Shown piece by piece: positions 1 to 5,726 of a DNA stretch of 5,726 nt. Position 1 is the stretch's first letter; the number at the start of each line of letters is the position of its first letter. A program made the translations under genes and the position numbers. Location: assembly GCA_021811745.1 (NCBI GenBank), contig JAJZNH010000745.1, positions 1 through 5,726 on the forward strand, given 5' to 3'. The notes beneath the pieces were generated by a model. The model searched no databases, was not told the DNA's origin, and worked only from the letters and a program-made list of their open reading frames with translations. The stretch is from Acidobacteriota bacterium. GTDB taxonomy: Bacteria; Acidobacteriota; Terriglobia; Terriglobales; Acidobacteriaceae.

Positions 1-958
1 TTTCGTAGGCGGCGAACCAGAAACTCTTGTTTTTTCCGTGGTAAATATGAGGAAGAACAATCGGGCCCCCAGCGGAGAGACCGAACTCATTGCGGATGTA
101 CTCAGGCGCGGAGAAGTTCGCCGGGTTCTGGCGGACCTTGGCGATGCCGAGGGCGTTGTTGCGCGCCGTCTCAAACAAGGATCCATGTACCTGGTTGGTG
201 CCGGACTTGGTGGTCATGACGACCGTGCCCGGCGTGGCATACATTGCGCTGGCGTTGGTGGTTTCGGCGCGGACCTCCTGCACTGAGTCCGGATCGGGTT
301 CCTGCGCTTGCGCGGTGTTGGTGCCGCCGAACTGGCGGTTGACCAGCGGTGCGCCGTCGGCAACATACTCCAGCGCTTCACCCGAAAGACCGTTGATCCT
401 GGTACCGCCGGCGCTGCTGCCTTCATATCCCGGCGTGGTCATGCTGATCAGGGTTGACAACACGCGTCCATTCAACGGGAGCTGATTGATTCTCTGGTTT
501 TCCAGGGTGGAGGTGATGGTGCCGTTATCAGTCGTTGTGAGCTGCACGGCATTCGCCGATACCTGGACCTGTTGCGTGACTGACCCGGCGGTCATCACCG
601 GGTTGATCACCGCAGCCTGTGCGACCAGGAGCTGGATTCTGGTCTTGTAAGTCTTGAAATTTGGTGCACTGACCGTCAGCGTATAGGTGCCTGCAAACAG
701 AGCTGGCACCTGGTAGAATCCGACACTATTTGATTTTGCGCTGCCGGCTACGTTGGTAGCTTGATTGACCACCTTGATGGTCGCCCCCGGAAGCACCGCT
801 CCGGTGGAATCTGTCACTGTGCCTTGAATTGAGCCGGCGCCGCTCTGGGCCGCCGCACTTGAACAAAATATCGCCAGCCCGATGATGCCGGCTAGCGCGA
901 GGATGGGCGCACTCCACTTGCGGGTCATGCGCGCCAAGCCACTGGTCAAACCGATCAT
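1..958 (-). CDS. Oar-type TonB-dependent receptor, N-terminal part (gene runs off the left edge)
   Basis: Outer-membrane receptor-like protein; 319 codons are visible from an ATG at 958 and the frame is open at base 1. The start is supported by an AGGAGG eight bases upstream. Residues 1-37 form a signal peptide: basic segment RMTRK (10-14), hydrophobic core (about 17-31), and SPase I-type site SSAAA before QSG. Residues 44-122 read as a carboxypeptidase-regulatory-like (beta-sandwich) domain, with GTVTDSTGAVLPGATIKV and GFYQVPALFAGTYTLTV. Residues about 137-255 match the plug: INQLPLNGR (157-165), YVADGAP (198-204), SVQEVRAETTNASAMY (225-240) and TTKSGTNQVHGSLFE (249-263). FGLSAGGPIVLP (292-303) and KNKSFWFAAYE (309-319) are the usual plug-to-barrel entry of this family. 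The family is expanded in Acidobacteriota and often linked to polymer or peptide uptake, but the ligand cannot be told from this part. The barrel, including the C-terminal strand, is not visible. A second ATG (codon 11) would remove some of the signal peptide n-region and has no matching ribosome binding site. Confidence 0.9.
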   Translation of the reverse strand, partial: MIGLTSGLARMTRKWSAPILALAGIIGLAIFCSSAAAQSGAGSIQGTVTDSTGAVLPGATIKVVNQATNVAGSAKSNSVGFYQVPALFAGTYTLTVSAPNFKTYKTRIQLLVAQAAVINPVMTAGSVTQQVQVSANAVQLTTTDNGTITSTLENQRINQLPLNGRVLSTLISMTTPGYEGSSAGGTRINGLSGEALEYVADGAPLVNRQFGGTNTAQAQEPDPDSVQEVRAETTNASAMYATPGTVVMTTKSGTNQVHGSLFETARNNALGIAKVRQNPANFSAPEYIRNEFGLSAGGPIVLPHIYHGKNKSFWFAAYE

Positions 959-966
959 TTTGAAAG

Positions 967-972
967 CCTCCT
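967..972 (-). promoter_or_regulatory. Ribosome binding site of the TonB-dependent receptor gene
   Basis: On the minus strand the sequence AAGAGGAGG (975-967) precedes the ATG at 958. The AGGAGG core lies eight bases before the start codon, which is near-ideal and decides the start of the receptor gene. I could not identify a convincing promoter upstream of it on the minus strand. Confidence 0.85.
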
Positions 973-1105
973 CTTAAATGCGTTGTTGGGTCATCTCATT
1001 CATGGCCGGACTCGATTTCAGCCCGAGCAATGAAGGAACAGGTCTTCAATTGCAATCACTTAGGGGTCACGTCTTCGAAGCTCTTCTGGCTTCTTTTCGT
1101 TCACG

Positions 1106-1119
1106 ATGTCCCATGTCCC
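1106..1119. repeat. Short tandem direct repeat (ATGTCCC x2)
   Basis: Two head-to-tail copies of ATGTCCC (1106-1112 and 1113-1119), about 150 bases upstream of the receptor start. It could be a regulator half-site pair or chance; nothing else supports a function. Confidence 0.35.
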
Positions 1120-1233
1120 AGGGGTCTTTTTCCGGGCTCCGAATCTTATCACCTACGCCGGAAAATCTGTTGAAAATACAAGAGTTACATGAGTAATGAG
1201 TGCGTGAAAATGATAGACAGTAGCACTACTTTG

Positions 1234-1245
1234 GGGAAATTTCCC
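1234..1245. repeat. Perfect 12-bp palindrome GGGAAATTTCCC
   Basis: A perfect dyad without spacer, about 275 bases upstream of the receptor start codon. A dyad of this size is typical of an operator for a homodimeric regulator, but it does not match a site I can name with confidence, and the distance from either gene start is large. Confidence 0.4.
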
Positions 1246-1787
1246 GCCCTGTTGCACCAGAGCGAAATGGGGAATATGCCAGCTTACGCCGCTAACCAAC
1301 TAGAACTGCAGGAATCAATGAATCGACATACATTCCCTACCCGTAAAGAAACCTCCTCTTGGCCAGTAAACTGTACGCGACTCTCGCCCTTCATACTTTT
1401 CGTTGGCAAGTAAATTTACAGTTATCGGCCCGGTAAAAATTTCCCTTGAAAAGGCGTTCAGCTTGAAAGCCGCCTTCAGCCGTAAAGGACAGCGCCGACT
1501 CATGTCCGGCAATTCCGCCTCAAAGCCGGCCGCCCTCGCGCTCGTTAAGCGGTCAACCCGATTGGAGAATGTCCTGCCTTTCCATATCTTTCCGAAGGTT
1601 ATGTTTAATTTTCCGAACGGAGCGAAGGAGAATCGGCGCGGCGGAATCGGTCCTGCCGGTGCGGGTCAAACCAGAGGGACGCAGCGGAGTCTACAGATCA
1701 TGGTGGCAGCAGGAGAATTTGGGGGGTTAAATCAGGTTAGATTTCTTTGTTTTGGCATCCTCCTGACGTTTGGCACAAAGCGTATCA

Positions 1788-1838
1788 CATAGAATTTCAT
1801 AGAAATAAACCGCTAGAATTCAGCTTCTCATAGAATTT
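1788..1838. repeat. Cluster of TAGAATT-type direct repeats
   Basis: CATAGAATTT occurs twice exactly (1788-1797 and 1829-1838). Two related copies lie between them: CATAGAAAT (1798-1806) and CTAGAATT (1813-1820). The core TAGAAT resembles a -10 element on the plus strand, but no -35 element sits at proper spacing; TTGGCA at 1770-1775 is only 14 bases from the first copy. Clustered repeats like these could be regulator sites, but they are also AT-rich and simple enough to arise by chance. Confidence 0.45.
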
Positions 1839-1840
1839 AA

Positions 1841-1869
1841 CTGAGCCGCCTTCGCTCAGGCTCCGAAGG
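1841..1869. repeat. Overlapping, mutually exclusive inverted repeats
   Basis: Three stems compete for the same bases: CTGAGC 1841-1846 with GCTCAG 1854-1859, GAGCC 1843-1847 with GGCTC 1859-1863, and CCTTCG 1849-1854 with CGAAGG 1864-1869. Such an arrangement can be an RNA switch or attenuator, or part of a dispersed palindromic repeat. It lies about 345 bases upstream of the aroA start, which is far for an attenuator, and no poly-T run follows it. Confidence 0.4.
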
Positions 1870-2175
1870 GGCAGGGGCCGGTCATGCGCCAGACTTGTGG
1901 ATGCATCATCCGCCCGGAATTGTCCGAATCCAGGCCTGCACTGCATGCAATTGGAAACCTGCGATGCGGCATCTGAGGGGAGAAATTGCCCTGTACGCGG
2001 GTAAGCCAGAATGAGATCCTGGCGGGTGGCGAGCCTTATCGCCGCTGCGACTCGGCGAAGCCGCAAACGGTCCAATCTCAGCCATCTCGGCTTCATCGGC
2101 GCTCCTCGCCGGAAGCGGCCGCGGGCACCCGAATCCCCGGCCACCAGCATTCCGATGTTCCCGCACCCGATTCGG

Positions 2176-2181
2176 TACACT
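2176..2181 (+). promoter_or_regulatory. Possible -10 element for aroA (weak)
   Basis: TACACT matches the sigma-70 -10 consensus at four of six positions. It would start transcription about 25 bases before the TTG start codon, leaving just room for the ribosome binding site. No acceptable -35 hexamer is seen at 16-19 bases upstream, so this is only a candidate. Confidence 0.2.
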
Positions 2182-2203
2182 CAAATGTGACGCCAGTCCT
2201 AGT

Positions 2204-2208
2204 GGGAG
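2204..2208 (+). promoter_or_regulatory. Ribosome binding site deciding the aroA TTG start
   Basis: GGGAG ends five bases before the in-frame TTG at 2214. The competing in-frame GTG codons at 2187 and 2202 and the ATG at 1986 have no purine-rich Shine-Dalgarno sequence in front of them, so this site favours the TTG. Confidence 0.5.
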
Positions 2209-2213
2209 ATCCT

Positions 2214-3521
2214 TTGCACACTGCCGCCGAAGAACGCCTTATCCGCCCCGCCCGAAATGTCTTTGGAAGCCTGCGCCTGCCGGGCGACAAATCGATCAGC
2301 CACCGTTATGCCATGCTCGGAGCCTTTGCCGAAGGCGTCTCCCGGTTCAGTAATTTTTCGACTGGCGCCGACTGCGCCTCGACATTGGCCTGCATGCAGG
2401 CGCTGGGCGCAAAAGTCAATAAAACCAATGAAAACGCAATCGAAATCACCGGCGTGGCGGGGCGCGTAACGCCGGCGCTCGCCCCGCTGGACTGCGGCAA
2501 CTCCGGCTCAACCATGCGCATGATGTCGGGTCTGCTCGCTCCGCAGGAGGGCCGCTTTACGCTAACCGGGGACGCTTCCCTTTCGCGCCGCCCCATGGAA
2601 CGTATCCGCAAACCGCTGGAAGCGATGGGCGCCCGGCTCACCCTCACGGAGGGTCACGCGCCGGTGACGATTGATGGCGCGCCGTTGCGGCCCATCGATT
2701 ACACCACGCCGGTGCCAAGCGCGCAGGTGAAGACCTGCATCCTGCTCGCCGGCCTGCAAACTCCCGGCGTCACCACGGTTCGGGAGGCCGTCCGTACCCG
2801 CGACCATAGTGAGCTTGCGCTGAGGGCCTTTGGCGCCAGAGTGCAGCGCGGAGTGGAATTCGTGGCGATTACAGGTGGGGAAGGCCGAGCCCTCCACGCT
2901 ATCGACGCCGTCGTCCCCGGCGACATCTCCTCGGCTGCGTTTTTTCTGTGTGCCGCGGCTCTTTTTCCCGGCTCAGGGCTTGTGATTGACTCGCTGGGAC
3001 TGAACCCTACCCGTGCGGCGCTGCTTGACGTGCTCACGGCGCTGGGCGCCAACGTCAGCGTCCTGAATCTCGAGGAACAGCACGGTGAGCTGGTCGGCAC
3101 GGTGCAGGTAACGGCGCCCGCCGAAGGGCTTGGATCGACGCAGGTGAGCGGCGGGCTGGCGGCCCAGCTTATCGATGAGTTGCCGGTGCTGGCGGCGATC
3201 GGGCCCTACACCAGCGGTGGCATCCGTATCCGCGATGCCAGGGAACTGCGCGTGAAAGAGTCGGACCGCATCGCGCTGGTGGCAAAAAATCTGCGCGCCA
3301 TGGGCGCTGAGGTGGCCGAGTTCGAGGACGGTTTGGACGTGCCGGGCGGCCAAAGCCTGCATGGCGCCGCAATCGACTCCGGAAGCGACCATCGTATTGC
3401 CATGGCCTTCAGCGTGGCGGCTCTGCGGGCCGAAGGCGAGACGCTGATTCAAGGCGCGGAATCGGCGGCGATCAGCTTTCCCGAGTTCTTTCAGCTTCTG
3501 GACATGGTGGCGGAAAGGTAG
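2214..3521 (+). CDS. aroA: 3-phosphoshikimate 1-carboxyvinyltransferase (EPSP synthase), class II-like
   Basis: Joins phosphoenolpyruvate to shikimate-3-phosphate, the sixth step of the cytoplasmic shikimate pathway to chorismate. From the TTG at 2214 it has 435 residues, the normal family length, and the first conserved block begins at the usual distance from the N-terminus. Motifs in order: LPGDKSISHR (22-31, catalytic Lys26), DCGNSGSTMR (93-102), SAQVK (169-173), RDHSE (196-200), GDISSAAFFL (236-245), NPTR (264-267), DELPVLAA (321-328, catalytic Asp321), KESDRI (348-353, Glu349), SDHRIAM (391-397) and SFPEF (421-425). GDKS, SAQVK, RDHSE and NPTR are the four short motifs that define class II enzymes, the class with many naturally glyphosate-tolerant members. 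Gly98 keeps the glycine of E. coli Gly96, while Ser99 and Met103 replace Thr97 and Pro101. The frame stays open upstream to an ATG at 1986, which would add 76 non-conserved residues. The gene stands alone, with no neighbouring shikimate gene, and converges with the tolC-family gene. Confidence 0.95.
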   Translation: MHTAAEERLIRPARNVFGSLRLPGDKSISHRYAMLGAFAEGVSRFSNFSTGADCASTLACMQALGAKVNKTNENAIEITGVAGRVTPALAPLDCGNSGSTMRMMSGLLAPQEGRFTLTGDASLSRRPMERIRKPLEAMGARLTLTEGHAPVTIDGAPLRPIDYTTPVPSAQVKTCILLAGLQTPGVTTVREAVRTRDHSELALRAFGARVQRGVEFVAITGGEGRALHAIDAVVPGDISSAAFFLCAAALFPGSGLVIDSLGLNPTRAALLDVLTALGANVSVLNLEEQHGELVGTVQVTAPAEGLGSTQVSGGLAAQLIDELPVLAAIGPYTSGGIRIRDARELRVKESDRIALVAKNLRAMGAEVAEFEDGLDVPGGQSLHGAAIDSGSDHRIAMAFSVAALRAEGETLIQGAESAAISFPEFFQLLDMVAER

Positions 3522-3561
3522 CCGTCCTCTTCCGCAAGATCGGTTTCATCCCTATAATGAG

Positions 3562-3586
3562 CAGGCCCGGCGCGCCGCCGGGCCTG
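3562..3586. terminator. Candidate bidirectional terminator between convergent genes
   Basis: A perfect 11-bp GC-rich stem (3562-3572 with 3576-3586) closes a 3-base loop, 40 bases after the aroA stop and 25 bases after the tolC-family stop on the other strand. The stem is strong, but the following T tracts are weak on both strands (ATTTGTG on plus, CTCATTAT on minus). Its placement in an 89-bp convergent gap supports shared use. Confidence 0.75.
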
Positions 3587-3591
3587 ATTTG

Positions 3592-3607
3592 TGTCGCAGA
3601 TGCGACA
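3592..3607. repeat. Second hairpin next to the tolC-family stop codon
   Basis: A 16-base perfect inverted repeat: TGTCGCA (3592-3598), GA, TGCGACA (3601-3607). As RNA it would fold as a stem of six pairs with a four-base loop. It starts three bases after the minus-strand stop codon and five bases from the larger terminator stem. It may act with that stem as a tandem terminator or protect the 3' end of the minus-strand transcript. Confidence 0.55.
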
Positions 3608-3610
3608 GGA

Positions 3611-5726
3611 TTACTCTTCGTGCGGCGGGGTCATCGATGGCTCGTTCCCCGGCTTGGCCACCTGCACTCCCGGCACCATCGGGTTATTATTCACATCTCC
3701 TGTTGCGGCGTCGGTCAGGTTGATGCCATACTCCTGCAACGTTGTGCCGAGCGTCTGATAGAGGCTCGCGCGATCTTTGGCAAAGGTCGCATGCGCCGCA
3801 ATCAGATTGTCTTCCGCCGCAGCCAGATTGCGCTCCTGGAGCATGACGTTGGCGGTGGTGGAGGCGCCCAGCCGCAGCTTTTTCTCTTCGTCATCGAGGC
3901 TCTGCTGGCTGAAGTCCCTGGCTGCGAGAGCTGCCTGCACCTGCGCGCGGTCATTGGTGAGCGCGTACTTGGCGTTCACCACCTGCATGCGAATCTGTGT
4001 ATAGAGCTGCGCCAGCCGCAACTCGGCCTGGCGATACTCCATCAACGACCGCTGCTGCACGGATTGCGCCTGGCGATTGCGGAGCGGAACCGTGAGGTTG
4101 AAGCCTACGCCCTTGTCGGGCGCGGAGCTGTTGAAGAGGTTCGTCAACACTTCGCCGTAACCATGTTCCGGAAATGTGCCCGGGGGATAGGGTTCCTGGG
4201 TTTTAAAGTCGAGCGCGCTGGGGCTCTGAGCGCCGCCCAGCGCGGAGGAGCCGTAGAAGCCAAAGACGTCCAGCGTGGGCAACAGGTTATTACGCGCGCC
4301 CTTCAGCGTGATCTCATCGTTGCGCAGGGTGAGCATGGCCTGCTCGAGTTCCGGCCTGTTTTTGAAGGCCGTCTTCACCAGATTATCGACCGGCGACGTC
4401 TCCTCGGGAATCTCGTTGAGGCTCACGCGGTCGGTGGGAATCACGGGAGCTTTTTCGAGGACCGGGTCATTCAGATTGCGGGCAATGGCCTGCTTGATGA
4501 TCTGCTGCTGATAGTTCAGCGCGCTCTGAGAGCTGATGAGCGCCTGTTTGTCAGTGGCGACGCTCGATTCGGCATTGACGACGTCGAGGGGCGCCATGGT
4601 GCCGATCTGCAACTGCTTCTGATTGTCGGCCAGCAGCTTGGTGCTCTGATCGAGGGCGTGCTCCTTGGCCTGCACGTCCTCATACGCCTGTACCAGCCCC
4701 CAGTAGATAGTCTCCACCTGGTTCACGGTGTAGAGAATCTGCTGGCGGAATGATGAGTCGGTAATGCGGCGGTCATTCATTGCCTGGTAAACAAAGCGCT
4801 TGTTCATCCAGATACCAAAACCCTGCAGCAGGTGCTGGGTAAGTGTCGCCTTGAAGACGGAGTTGAGCAACGGGCTGTAAATCTGGAAGGGATTGTCGGT
4901 CGTGATCCTCTGGTTCGTGAGTGCGACGTTCAGCGACGCCCCCGTGATAAAGCCCTGCGTATAACCGACGTTGTAGGTATCGGTGTTCGTGGTCAGCGTG
5001 GGCAAGCCACCGGAAAAGAGGATGTTCTCCTGGGGCACTCTGGCCCGCTCGAACTGAATGTTTCCCGTCAGCGCGGGGTCCTCCACTGCCGGAAGTGGAC
5101 CGGCTCCGGCGGTGGTCAGCGTCAATCCGCTAACGCCGGATCCGGCGCCGCCTGAACCGACCGTCGTCCCGCCCGGTCCGCCGCCGGTGGTTAATGTCGA
5201 AGCCGAACCGCCCAGCGTGCCGGTAACCAGGCCGGAGGGCGCTCCCAGAGGCAGGGCTCCGGACTTGGTGCGCAGAATATCGGTGTCCGCGATGTCCAGG
5301 TTGTAGCGCGCGATCGCAATGTCGTAGTTGTTCTCAATGGCCAGCGCGATCGCGTCTGAAAGGCTCAAGTAGATCTTGCCGTCCTTGACGAGGTCCTCAA
5401 GCCGCACCGAATTGGTGAAGCTGGCCTTGTCGATGGTCGTGGGGCGCCACCAGAGGATCGGGTCGCCCAGCCCGTGAAAACCTCCGGGGGGCTTTGAAAA
5501 ATCGCGCTCAGTCTGGCGCAGGTCAAACGGCTGAGTGAGCGTCGGAGCCGGGGCCGCTGGCAGGCTGGACGCGTCCTTCTCTTTGCTCGGGGGCACCGTC
5601 TGCTGGGCTAAGCCTGGGGGCATGCACGACGCCAGCGTGAGCATGACCGCCGCCAGTGCGCGGAGCCGCTCACTCGCGCGTTTACGCCCGGCATTCGTTT
5701 GATCGTGATCGATGCGTCTCGAAACC
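3611..5726 (-). CDS. TolC-family outer-membrane efflux/secretion channel (5' end beyond the window)
   Basis: Trimeric outer-membrane channel subunit of the OEP family, the exit duct of RND- or ABC-type tripartite pumps or type I secretion. Numbering from the ATG at 5644 (677 residues), the first OEP repeat runs about 93-395, with LSLSDAIALAIENNYDI (93-109) and LQIGTMAPLDVVNAES (345-360). The second runs about 420-640, with FKNRPELEQA (427-436) and LRLGASTTANVMLQERNL. A Gly/Ser/Thr-rich insert (134-184) splits the first helix-strand unit, making the protein much longer than the usual 420-490 residues. The frame is open from 5644 to the edge with no stop. Those 27 codons encode a basic segment (GRKRASERLR) and the start of the hydrophobic core (ALAAVMLTLA), so the real start is probably upstream, and the ATG at 5644 has no ribosome binding site. 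The core ends in LASC, a lipobox, while GLA before QQ could be an SPase I site. No pump partner gene is visible, so the substrate is unknown. Confidence 0.9.
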   Translation of the reverse strand, partial: VSRRIDHDQTNAGRKRASERLRALAAVMLTLASCMPPGLAQQTVPPSKEKDASSLPAAPAPTLTQPFDLRQTERDFSKPPGGFHGLGDPILWWRPTTIDKASFTNSVRLEDLVKDGKIYLSLSDAIALAIENNYDIAIARYNLDIADTDILRTKSGALPLGAPSGLVTGTLGGSASTLTTGGGPGGTTVGSGGAGSGVSGLTLTTAGAGPLPAVEDPALTGNIQFERARVPQENILFSGGLPTLTTNTDTYNVGYTQGFITGASLNVALTNQRITTDNPFQIYSPLLNSVFKATLTQHLLQGFGIWMNKRFVYQAMNDRRITDSSFRQQILYTVNQVETIYWGLVQAYEDVQAKEHALDQSTKLLADNQKQLQIGTMAPLDVVNAESSVATDKQALISSQSALNYQQQIIKQAIARNLNDPVLEKAPVIPTDRVSLNEIPEETSPVDNLVKTAFKNRPELEQAMLTLRNDEITLKGARNNLLPTLDVFGFYGSSALGGAQSPSALDFKTQEPYPPGTFPEHGYGEVLTNLFNSSAPDKGVGFNLTVPLRNRQAQSVQQRSLMEYRQAELRLAQLYTQIRMQVVNAKYALTNDRAQVQAALAARDFSQQSLDDEEKKLRLGASTTANVMLQERNLAAAEDNLIAAHATFAKDRASLYQTLGTTLQEYGINLTDAATGDVNNNPMVPGVQVAKPGNEPSMTPPHEE
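5093..5245 (-). other. Region encoding the Gly/Ser/Thr-rich insertion of the TolC-family protein
   Basis: Residues 134-184 (numbered from the ATG at 5644) are dominated by Gly, Ser, Thr and Ala, with stretches such as GGGPGGTTVGSGGAGSG. They fall after the first OEP helix and before the first recognisable strand region. No exact nucleotide tandem repeat is evident. Similar low-complexity inserts occur in acidobacterial TolC-like proteins; placing the insert at the extracellular or lipid-facing side of the channel is inference. Confidence 0.6.

Larger units (their letters stand above)
976..2203. other. Long intergenic region without a convincing gene
   Basis: This stretch separates the divergent receptor and aroA genes and should hold both promoters. 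Short open frames exist on the plus strand (978-1196, 1189-1413, 1403-1792) and the minus strand (1315-1512, 1797-2180), but none has a good ribosome binding site, a recognisable domain or natural-looking composition, so I do not call them genes. The frame containing aroA also stays open back to an ATG at 1986, but its translation is Arg/Ser/Pro-rich and lacks any domain. Visible structure consists of the palindrome at 1234-1245, the tandem repeat at 1106-1119, the TAGAATT cluster at 1788-1838 and the overlapping inverted repeats at 1841-1869. No tRNA, rRNA, insertion-sequence end or CRISPR was seen. A decayed gene cannot be excluded. Confidence 0.6.

Noticed and set aside
1030..1173. Plus-strand 47-codon frame starting ATGAAGGAACAG with a short hydrophobic stretch
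   Set aside because: No ribosome binding site, and it lies in the expected upstream region of the minus-strand receptor gene. The protein-like look is not enough.
1189..1413. Plus-strand 74-codon open frame, overlapping the end of another short frame (978-1196)
   Set aside because: The overlap looks like translational coupling, but there is no proper Shine-Dalgarno sequence and neither translation has a domain, signal peptide or membrane segment. Chance frames are more likely.
1451..1476. Inverted repeat AAGGCG/CGCCTT enclosing a smaller GCTT/AAGC stem
   Set aside because: Six-base stem with a 14-base interior and no T tract; too weak to call a terminator or structured RNA without conservation.
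1735..1765. AGGAGG followed by ATG on the minus strand, a possible leader peptide
   Set aside because: The ATG touches the AGGAGG core, leaving no spacer, and the frame stops after eight codons (MPKQRNLT). No gene follows close behind.
1797..2180. Minus-strand open frame of 127 codons upstream of aroA
   Set aside because: Arg-rich translation in the first half, no ribosome binding site, no family I recognise, and its 3' half is made of the repeat cluster and hairpins.
2093..3452. Several minus-strand open frames of 65-159 codons inside aroA
   Set aside because: All are shadows of the aroA reading frame, which is confirmed by its full motif set.
3557..4753. A 398-codon open frame on the plus strand, antisense to the tolC-family gene
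   Set aside because: It is the mirror of a strongly supported coding sequence in GC-rich DNA, where long antisense frames are common. Its translation has no recognisable domain, and its start lies at the edge of the terminator stem without a ribosome binding site.

Overview
The window looks like chromosomal DNA of a Gram-negative, GC-rich bacterium, most probably an Acidobacteriota member. This taxonomic call is inference. It rests on a TonB-dependent-receptor-like protein of the Oar type with an N-terminal carboxypeptidase-regulatory-like domain, and on a TolC-family protein with a long Gly/Ser/Thr-rich insertion; both are common in that phylum. There is no marker gene (rRNA, tRNA) to confirm it.

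Layout: (1) Positions 1-958, minus strand, hold the first 319 codons of an Oar-type TonB-dependent receptor; its barrel lies beyond the left edge. (2) Positions 959-2213 are a 1.25-kb non-coding stretch, visibly more AT-rich in places. It has no convincing gene but contains a perfect 12-bp palindrome, a short tandem repeat, a cluster of TAGAATT-type repeats and a knot of overlapping inverted repeats. (3) Positions 2214-3521, plus strand, encode AroA (EPSP synthase), complete, most likely starting at a TTG codon with its own ribosome binding site. All four short motifs used to define class II EPSP synthases are present. (4) Positions 3522-3610 are an 89-bp convergent gap with two back-to-back hairpins, the first a strong candidate bidirectional terminator. 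(5) Positions 3611-5726, minus strand, encode a TolC-family outer-membrane channel. Its frame stays open to the right edge, so its start is probably outside the window.

The three genes do not form an operon. The receptor and aroA diverge from the long gap, and aroA and tolC converge on the terminator. The two envelope proteins (nutrient uptake or surface receptor, and export channel) flank a shikimate-pathway enzyme with no sign of a shared pathway. I see no CRISPR, insertion sequence, phage gene or evidently new multi-gene system; the points most worth a second look are start-site choice, signal-peptide type and the repeats in the intergenic stretch.
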